A stretch of DNA of 64,000 bases from Sipunculus nudus (Eukaryota > Annelida > Sipuncula > Golfingiida > Sipunculidae), in NCBI GenBank assembly GCA_026874595.1, contig CM049314.1:71376300-71440299 (forward strand). Direction: 5' to 3'. Below are positions 57,381-64,000 of this stretch, one piece after another. The notes beneath the pieces were generated by a model. It ran no database searches and was not told the origin of the DNA. It saw only the letters and a list, made by a program, of their open reading frames with translations. A program made the translations under genes and the position numbers. How positions within the stretch are numbered: position 1 is the first letter of the stretch; each line of letters starts with the position of its first letter.

Positions 57381-58334
57381 TTGCTCGCTTTGTGTGTTTG
57401 GAATGTGAACGAATGGGCTACGAACAATGCAAAATTAAGGAGCAAAATTTTGATGAAATTAAACATTGATATTATATGTATTTGTGAAACTCATCTAAAA
57501 AATAACGATACTATTGAGCTTGATAATTATGTTTGGTATGGCCACAATCGAAATATGCTCCATGTAAACGCGAAAAAAGGGTCAGGTGGAGTTGGTATAT
57601 TTGTTCGACGAGATCTACATGTAACATTTAATATTCAGATTGTTGACAGGACCAAAGACGGTATATTAGGGGTACAGTTAGTACATAGATTCACAGACTG
57701 TCATATTGTTGTTTATGTTTGTTATCTTCAACCTGAACAGTCACGGTGGGGCAGGGATAGTAATTCTTTTTTCGCTCATTTGACCCAGGCAGTTTACTCT
57801 TGTTCTAATGTTGACCATGTCTTTATACTTGGAGATTTTAATGCTCGTTTAGGTAAACTACAAGACACTATTCCTGAGATGGAAAATTTAGAACCCAGAG
57901 AAATTTTAGATGAAACTCGTAAACTTCATGGTGAAAGCCTGATTGAATTCCTTAAAGAAAATATGCTTTGTGTACTTAATGGTAGAATAGACAGACACAT
58001 GAATGATTTCACCTCAGTCACCAGTAGGGGAAAATCAGTCGTTGATTTTATAATAACTGGTCATGATACCCTCGAAAAATGTACTGGTTTCAGGATACTT
58101 CATGGTATTGACGTCATTGATGAGTTTAAACTACAAAGTATGATCGAGGGACATTGTAAAGTACCAGATCATGCGATTCTCATTGTTTCAGTCAGATTAA
58201 CACACAACACTGATTTTATTGTTTCTTCTGACACTAGCACGAAAATTTATCGTTTAATGCAACCTGAGGCACCGAACTGCCCTCTTCCTACTTTAAAAAA
58301 ATGTATCAATTTCAACGACATCTCAAAAATTTAA
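57381..58334 (+). CDS. LINE ORF2, apurinic endonuclease domain
   Basis: The frame starts MLALCVWNVNEW and carries the APE set: N in WNVNEW, E in ICETHL, GGVGIFVRRDL, ILGDFNARLG, SRGKSVVDFIITG and VPDHAILIVSV. The enzyme nicks target DNA to prime reverse transcription. The frame ends at 58334, overlapping the next frame by about 33 bp, evidently one frameshift in a single ORF2. Confidence 0.88.
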   Translation: MLALCVWNVNEWATNNAKLRSKILMKLNIDIICICETHLKNNDTIELDNYVWYGHNRNMLHVNAKKGSGGVGIFVRRDLHVTFNIQIVDRTKDGILGVQLVHRFTDCHIVVYVCYLQPEQSRWGRDSNSFFAHLTQAVYSCSNVDHVFILGDFNARLGKLQDTIPEMENLEPREILDETRKLHGESLIEFLKENMLCVLNGRIDRHMNDFTSVTSRGKSVVDFIITGHDTLEKCTGFRILHGIDVIDEFKLQSMIEGHCKVPDHAILIVSVRLTHNTDFIVSSDTSTKIYRLMQPEAPNCPLPTLKKCINFNDISKI

Positions 58335-58816
58335 ATAATGAACCTTTTGTCAACAAAGCTCAGGCTTTCTTTGAAAATAATCGTGGCCCTTATGAAAATG
58401 TTGAAATAGACCTGTGTTACAGACAATTTTGTAGCATCATATATGAAGAAATACACGACCGATTGCCCTCCAAACAGAATAGGGCACGGAATAAGTGCAG
58501 GCCTAGTAAACGGAAAATAAGTATGAAGTCGTATTGGGACTATAAACTGGAAGAGGCCTGGATTAATATGCGGAACAAAGAACATAATTTGAAGAATCAT
58601 GTAAGAAAAGGGTTACATAATATTGTGCTAAGACAAGAATTTACTCAGGCCAGGCGTTGTTTCGATAAAATGTTACGGTGTAAAGGAAGAAATTACCGCA
58701 GAAAAAAGTTGGCTGATATTGAGAATGTGGCAAAAACAAATCAAAAACAATTTTGGCGATTGGTCAATCGTTTTGGTTCCCAAAAAAGGTCAAGGATACC
58801 ACTGTCGGTCAGATAA
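58301..58816 (+). CDS. LINE ORF2, linker between endonuclease and RT (shifted frame)
   Basis: It encodes a basic segment (RARNKCRPSKRKISMKSYWD, RCFDKMLRCKGRNYRRKKLA, KTNQKQFWRLVNRF) of the kind found between EN and RT in this LINE type. It shifts frame again into the RT near 58720-58800. Confidence 0.7.
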   Translation: MYQFQRHLKNLNNEPFVNKAQAFFENNRGPYENVEIDLCYRQFCSIIYEEIHDRLPSKQNRARNKCRPSKRKISMKSYWDYKLEEAWINMRNKEHNLKNHVRKGLHNIVLRQEFTQARRCFDKMLRCKGRNYRRKKLADIENVAKTNQKQFWRLVNRFGSQKRSRIPLSVR

Positions 58817-60791
58817 AAATGGTGTTTTAGTGTATGATTTGACGACTGTAAGGAACTATTGGGGAAAAGAATTCTTCAAATTATACCAACAGACAGAGGT
58901 ATCGGATTTGGATAAACGGTTTCATAAAAACATAAAATATATTATTTTAAGCGAAGAAAATAAAATGAAGCTCCCTCACTATGAAAGTAATATTATGCTA
59001 AACTGTGATATTTCTTTTCATGAAATAGAATCCATCGTTAAGCACCTAAAAAATAGGAAAAGTGTTGGAATAGATTTTATACCAAACGAGGTTCTAAGAA
59101 GTCACACTGTCATGTTAATGATGTATAGACTATTTACTCTTTGCTTTAACAAAGGTACGGTGCCTACCTGTTGGAATAAATCACTTATTGCCCCTATCTT
59201 GAAAAAAGGGAAGGATCCCCATGAGCCTCTGAGTTACAGAGGTATTTCATTGTTATCTTGTGTAGGGAAAGTTTACAGCGCATTAATTGAAAGGCGAATA
59301 TCCTCGTATTGTGATTCTTTGGGATTAATAGCTGAAGAGAAAAATGGGTTTCGAATGGGTCGGTCATGTGTTGAACATATTTTTACTCTTACAAGCATTG
59401 TGACCAATTACATTAATATGGGCAAAGAGGTATTTGTAGCCCTAATCGACATGGAAAAGGCCTTTGACAAAATAAATAGAGACCTTCTCCTTTACCGGTT
59501 GCTAGAGTTAAATATTGATGGTAAACTATATTATGCATTGAAGTCTATGTATGAGAATAACAAAGCACAGGTAAGAATTAATCCGGATCTGCTCACTGAT
59601 GAATTTACGGTCCGTTCTTGTGTACGCCAGGGTGATCCCCTGTCACCTACAATATTTAATATTTATTTGAATGAGATGGTACGAGTTATCAATTCGTTCA
59701 ACATGGGGGTTACTTGTGGCTTTACTAAAATTAGTATATTACTGTACGCTGATGACATTGCTCTAGTGGCACCGACTGCCAGTGTTCTACAATGTATGCT
59801 CTCGTACTTAGACTCGTGGTGTAAGTTATGGCAGCTACATCCGAATCCGATTAAAAGTAGTGTTATCCATTTCCTTGATCGTAAAAAATCGCTTACTCCG
59901 TCCAAATTTAATTTAAACGAGTTTAATTTAAAAGTTGTCAAGGAGTATAAATATTTAGGATTTTATCTTTCGGAGCATATGGATTATAAAACCGGAAGTG
60001 ATGTTTTATCAGACGCTGGTTCAAGAGCACTTGGGAATATAATTTCAAAATTTAAATATTTCAAACATGTTTCTTATCATTCTTATACTAAACTTTATCA
60101 CAGTGCCGTAGTACCAGTGCTTGATTATGCTTGTGAGGTATGGGGTCACTGTAAATCCCCGACCGTTGATAAAGTTCAGAACAAGGCTTTAAGGTATTTT
60201 CTAGGAGTTCATAAATTATGTCCCATCCTAGGTTTAACTGGGGATATGGGGTGGATCCCCAATTTAGAAAGGCGCCAGATGAAAATACTTAAATTTTGGA
60301 ATAAGCTCATATTAATGGACGAAGGAAGGCTTGTAAAACAAATTTTCAACTGGGACCGGGAGTTAAGATATAACAACTGGTCAGCTAAAGTAGAAGAAAT
60401 TCTAGATATTGCGAATGTGTCGCAAATTGTTGCTCAGGGGTTTGTATGTCCTATTGAAAATGTTGGCAAAAAATTACGAGAATTCTACGAATCTAAGTGG
60501 CTAGAAGAAATGAAATTAAAGCCAAAACTAAGACCATACGCATTACTAAAACCTTCATTCTCTACTGAACCTTATGTCACTCGTTATTTAACGCGAGAAA
60601 AGAGATCCTTAATGGCACAGCTTAGATGTGGAATCTTACCGTTAGAAATTGTAGTTTGGAGGTTTAAAAATATTCGAGACGCAATCACAGGTAAATTTAG
60701 AAAATTAAAACCCGAGGAAAGATTATGCACCATGTGTGAGGGCAACTCAATTGAAGATGAAATCCTTTATATGCTCATGTCCAAAATATGA
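58719..60791 (+). CDS. LINE ORF2, reverse transcriptase
   Basis: RT blocks appear in order: SVGIDFIPNEVL, SLIAPILKKGKD, LSYRGISLLSCVGKVYS, NGFRMGRSCVEHIF, VALIDMEKAFDKINR, SCVRQGDPLSPTIFNIYLNE and the catalytic YADD at 59745-59756. The C-terminus has RLCTMCEGNSIEDE, the start of a Cys motif, whose remainder (CSCPKYEEIREELY) is in another frame from about 60770. The RT core itself is open and looks intact. Confidence 0.92.
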   Translation: MRMWQKQIKNNFGDWSIVLVPKKGQGYHCRSDKNGVLVYDLTTVRNYWGKEFFKLYQQTEVSDLDKRFHKNIKYIILSEENKMKLPHYESNIMLNCDISFHEIESIVKHLKNRKSVGIDFIPNEVLRSHTVMLMMYRLFTLCFNKGTVPTCWNKSLIAPILKKGKDPHEPLSYRGISLLSCVGKVYSALIERRISSYCDSLGLIAEEKNGFRMGRSCVEHIFTLTSIVTNYINMGKEVFVALIDMEKAFDKINRDLLLYRLLELNIDGKLYYALKSMYENNKAQVRINPDLLTDEFTVRSCVRQGDPLSPTIFNIYLNEMVRVINSFNMGVTCGFTKISILLYADDIALVAPTASVLQCMLSYLDSWCKLWQLHPNPIKSSVIHFLDRKKSLTPSKFNLNEFNLKVVKEYKYLGFYLSEHMDYKTGSDVLSDAGSRALGNIISKFKYFKHVSYHSYTKLYHSAVVPVLDYACEVWGHCKSPTVDKVQNKALRYFLGVHKLCPILGLTGDMGWIPNLERRQMKILKFWNKLILMDEGRLVKQIFNWDRELRYNNWSAKVEEILDIANVSQIVAQGFVCPIENVGKKLREFYESKWLEEMKLKPKLRPYALLKPSFSTEPYVTRYLTREKRSLMAQLRCGILPLEIVVWRFKNIRDAITGKFRKLKPEERLCTMCEGNSIEDEILYMLMSKI

Positions 60792-60975
60792 GGAAATAAG
60801 AGAGGAACTTTACAAATCTATTCATAACAGTGAAACCGAGTTATTAGGATTATCTCCTAAAAGTCAATTTATATACCTGCTTCAAAACTGTGTTAAAGAA
60901 ATCAGTGACTTTGTAGCCAAAGCATGGGAGATTAGAAAGAACTGTTTGTACGCCTGTACCACCATTATCGACTAG
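60736..60975 (+). CDS. LINE ORF2, C-terminal end (shifted frame)
   Basis: It encodes CSCPKYEEIREELYKSIHN and FVAKAWEIRKNCLY before TAG. It completes the C-x2-C...C-P-x-Y motif begun in the preceding frame, marking one more frameshift near 60770. Confidence 0.72.
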   Translation: MRATQLKMKSFICSCPKYEEIREELYKSIHNSETELLGLSPKSQFIYLLQNCVKEISDFVAKAWEIRKNCLYACTTIID

Positions 60976-61100
60976 AGAGTTGAGTGTCATATAAACCCCT
61001 GGGAGGGTTGGGTACTATAAGCAGACATTTATTATATTTTTTCATGTATTATTGTACATGACACTATAATAAATAAACTCATATTTATAACAAGGGCAAA

Positions 61101-62710
61101 TATTAAATGAATCAATTGTTGATGGATTGAGTATGCTTTCAGACAGAGTGAAGAGAAACAAAGAAAACAACCGCATTTATCGTCTATTGGCCTGGTTCCA
61201 AACCCACAATAATAATGTATTAATCCGTCCTAGAATTAATGTGATTGACTGTTCCAAGTGATTCTCTCTGCCATACAATTTACATTCATCGAATTTTGGA
61301 TTTGCTTATGCAGGCATCTGCTTTAATTATGTTGATATGTCAAGTGATTAGTTCCGACCCTTCCAAACTATACACCCACTGTAATTTTTGCAATGAATGA
61401 AAGGTAATTAAGCTCAAGGGACATTGAATGATTTCTTTCCTACAAGGTAATTCTGAATAAATGTTGTTCTCTTCATTTCTGGTTTGCCGCTCTTCACCAT
61501 CTTCTGAGCTGTTACGGGGTCCATAGGTGCCAGAAATGTATTACCAATGACATTGGATATACAGAAGCAATTATCAGTTGAACAAATCTATCCCTATTAT
61601 TTCCATTTTTGTTATCTTGTTTCTATTTTGTATTTCTCCGATCATTGATAAGTTTGGTTAAGTATACTAAACAACCAAGCCTCTGGCGTATATATAGCTC
61701 AACTGGACGCTATAGAACAAGTATACCATTGTTATGTATAAAATACTTTAAAAAGAACAGAAAGCGGGCAGGGACGTGATATAACGTATGGAAACAAAGC
61801 TGAACTTATTCTAGACCTTTCTTTAAAATATATTCAAAGAACCAAAATAGTAAAAAGGGCTACAAAGGAATGAATATTTTGGTCCCAAATTTCTTCTGAC
61901 TTGAAGGTCGTCACCTTTAATATTTCTGTGTCTAGGAGACAGCTTTTAAAATAACATTGTAAGTGTCATACTATATATTTAATTTTTCGTGTGATTATTA
62001 AATGACCTGAAGAGATTTACAGTTACATTTAAAAGAAAAGGTTCTATTTGATGGTTATATGTAATGAAGATATATGTTAGTTAGATTGAAGATTTTTAAG
62101 TTTTATACACAATTTTCATTTTTGCTAAAAAAGTATACTGTCATCTCTGGCAATAAGCATTCATTCAACAATAAGACTATCATAAGATGAATCAAGATTT
62201 TTTTCTGCCTTTTTTATTGAATATTTATATATCTTCTGTCAACAGTCTTCTGGAACTTAAAACTTATAACTAGTCATGTAGTCACGGTTAAAATAGATAA
62301 ATTTTGCAAGACAATAGATAAAACCAAGGCGGAGAAACTGATACGATTGGTAAATGATTGTCAATTGACCGCCTCAATGAAGAGAGAATAATTGAGATTC
62401 AGGAGCATTTGAATTAAATTTTAGATTATTCCTGGGTGCAAAAAGAAGCCCAATAATACGGACAATATGGGTCGCATTGACCTAATGTCAGCCTCATTAT
62501 TTATTATAAATGGTATATATGGACGAATGCTTAACAAAATCATCATGTTGTATGCGTATGCTAATTGTCGATGGTTTCTATTTCATGTCTTCATGTGCAT
62601 GCTTATGTGCAGGGTTTTGTATAGAATTTAATACTTTAATAAAAGAGAGAAAATTGATTAAACTGGAAATAAAGTCATTATGAAGATCTCACATAAGATA
62701 ATTTCGATTA

Positions 62711-62715
<5 letters not shown>
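61101..62715. other. AT-rich sequence without recognised gene
   Basis: No exon with domain character, RNA gene or terminal repeats was found. Confidence 0.55.
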
Positions 62716-62756
<41 letters not shown>

Positions 62757-62827
62757 ACACATATATATATATATATAATCAAAGTAATACACAGAGAAAT
62801 TCAATACATTATAGTGAAAGTGCTCGA

Positions 62828-62880
<53 letters not shown>
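62716..62880. repeat. Cluster of (TA)n arrays
   Basis: TA runs occur at about 62716-62751, 62760-62778 and 62832-62880. Confidence 0.93.
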
Positions 62881-62883
<3 letters not shown>

Positions 62884-64000
62884 AGCCTTCATAAAATGTT
62901 TAATTTTTGGCTACCCTAACCGTCTCCATTCAGCTTTCACCCTGGATCGAGATCGATCATGACATTCTTACCGTCTCCATTCTCCTTTGCTCTTTGCCTA
63001 GACCTCAGAGGCGGTCATATCGTCACGTCAATAGCACAATTAAACTCACCTGTCCCTGTGAAGTCATAATGATCACACAAGATCTATGCAAGGCAGATCG
63101 AAGGGGCTGTGTCGAGAAAATGTCACAGAGATGAAAAGTTAAAATAATTCAACAGTGTATCGAATATATTCCATGTTTAAATGAATTACTCAAAATGTGG
63201 ATTGTATATGAGGTGGAAAGTTATTTGTCGAAATGCTCTTAAAGAAATTATCCTAATAACAAGCGTGCTCGCCTCTGCGGACAGAATATGGTAAAAGTAG
63301 GCAGTTTGGCATATTAAAAAAAAAATGAAACACATACATGATCCTTTATGATCTTTAATTCATTTTCAGTCTATCTTTATATTTCTCCTCGGTTTAGGTC
63401 TGATGTCTAAAGTTGTAACAAGTATTGCAAATTATAGCACAGTAATATTGCTATGACACTAGGTATAAACCATATACTTATACTATATATAATAAAGGAC
63501 AAACTGAATGCCTTCAACCATTCTCACAACGCCTACAAACATGGGAATGATTTTTATTTTCTTGACAGCAACACATTCTAAGTATATTGAAAGGACCGAG
63601 ACACAGAGTTCTTGGAGATTAAATACAGGCTTCCCTTCATATAATTAGGATATATTTGAGTAAACCCATTTCTCTGACTTGCACATTGCTTACTCATAGA
63701 ATTCTACACTTCAACTGAGAATGATAAAACGTTTCAGAAAAAAATTTCTCTCTCGTTTGAATGAGGCTTATTAACCATGCCTCTCTGTCAGAGTTTTTTT
63801 ATAATAGAAAACACATCTAATGATAAGCAACCCAGTATATCTCCAGCAACTCATTATTGCCGATGTGATACTTCATTTTTCTTGTAGAAACATATTTTTA
63901 AGATTTAGTCGATAGAGGATATCGTCTGTGTTTCGGAACCAAACCTGAGCCTTCGTTTAGTCAGCTGAGGTAAATTATTTCTTATTTGGACATGACTCTT
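62881..64000. other. Window end, no recognised gene
   Basis: A GC-richer stretch 62920-63120 contains two related ACCGTCTCCATTC segments about 50 bp apart; otherwise AT-rich. An open frame at 62907-63134 has no family resemblance. Confidence 0.5.

Larger units (their letters stand above)
56130..61100 (+). mobile_element. Nearly complete APE-type LINE (non-LTR retrotransposon)
   Basis: An ORF1 region (56257-57347) and ORF2 region (57381-60974) lie in order, with endonuclease, reverse transcriptase and a C-terminal Cys motif, followed by about 100 bp ending in AATAAATAAA-type sequence. The 5' edge is a guess from the GC-richer sequence before ORF1; the 3' edge is uncertain by tens of bases. 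The reading frames are broken about five times, so this copy is probably dead but young. It is of the Jockey/CR1/I type; clade not resolved. Confidence 0.85.

Overview
The window looks like nuclear DNA of a marine bivalve mollusc. It is strongly AT-rich, has small exons in large introns, and is crowded with Helitron-like elements carrying CCGT-rich microsatellites, a V-SINE-like SINE and an APE-type LINE, a mix familiar from bivalve genomes. The host assignment is inference; no species is claimed.

Region 1 (1-9982, + strand) holds the last seven coding exons of the autophagy gene ATG16L1, the C-terminal WD40 propeller. Its introns carry Helitron-like repeats, and decayed tandem copies of one WD40 exon sit beside the real exon. 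Region 2 (about 10-30.2 kb) has no host gene that I can support. It holds the ATG16L1 3' flank and several Helentron-associated (HINE-type) elements at 15.5-19.4, 20.7-26.2 and 28.3-30.2 kb. These share sub-terminal inverted repeats (GCTCAGCTGAC / GTCAGCTGAGC), a 3' palindrome (TGACCCATGGGTCA) and tandem-repeat cores.

Region 3 (30.6-53.3 kb) is the main accessory locus: two divergently transcribed genes for single-pass membrane proteins with C-type lectin-like domains (CTLDs). The minus-strand gene (30581-42767, or 43143 with the alternative first exon) can be read as signal peptide, CTLD1-CTLD2, linker, CTLD3-CTLD4, stem, TM and short tail, about 645 residues. The linker exon could instead be the terminal exon of a separate upstream gene. 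The plus-strand gene (44783-53248, 372 residues) is signal peptide, CTLD1-CTLD2, stem, TM and tyrosine-rich tail. In both, nearly every intron is in phase 1, so single domains and pairs could be shuffled. The minus gene has a tandemly duplicated 375-bp unit containing promoter-proximal sequence and the signal-peptide exon. The pair suggests cell-surface recognition receptors; that role is inferred.

Region 4 (53.3-64 kb) holds a decayed mariner-type DNA transposon (53.8-55.1 kb), a nearly complete LINE with a few frame breaks (about 56.2-61.1 kb) and AT-rich sequence without a recognisable gene. Long (TA)n arrays are abundant from 39 to 63 kb and nearly absent before. I saw no CRISPR array, rRNA gene, true tRNA gene or LTR/virus-like element.
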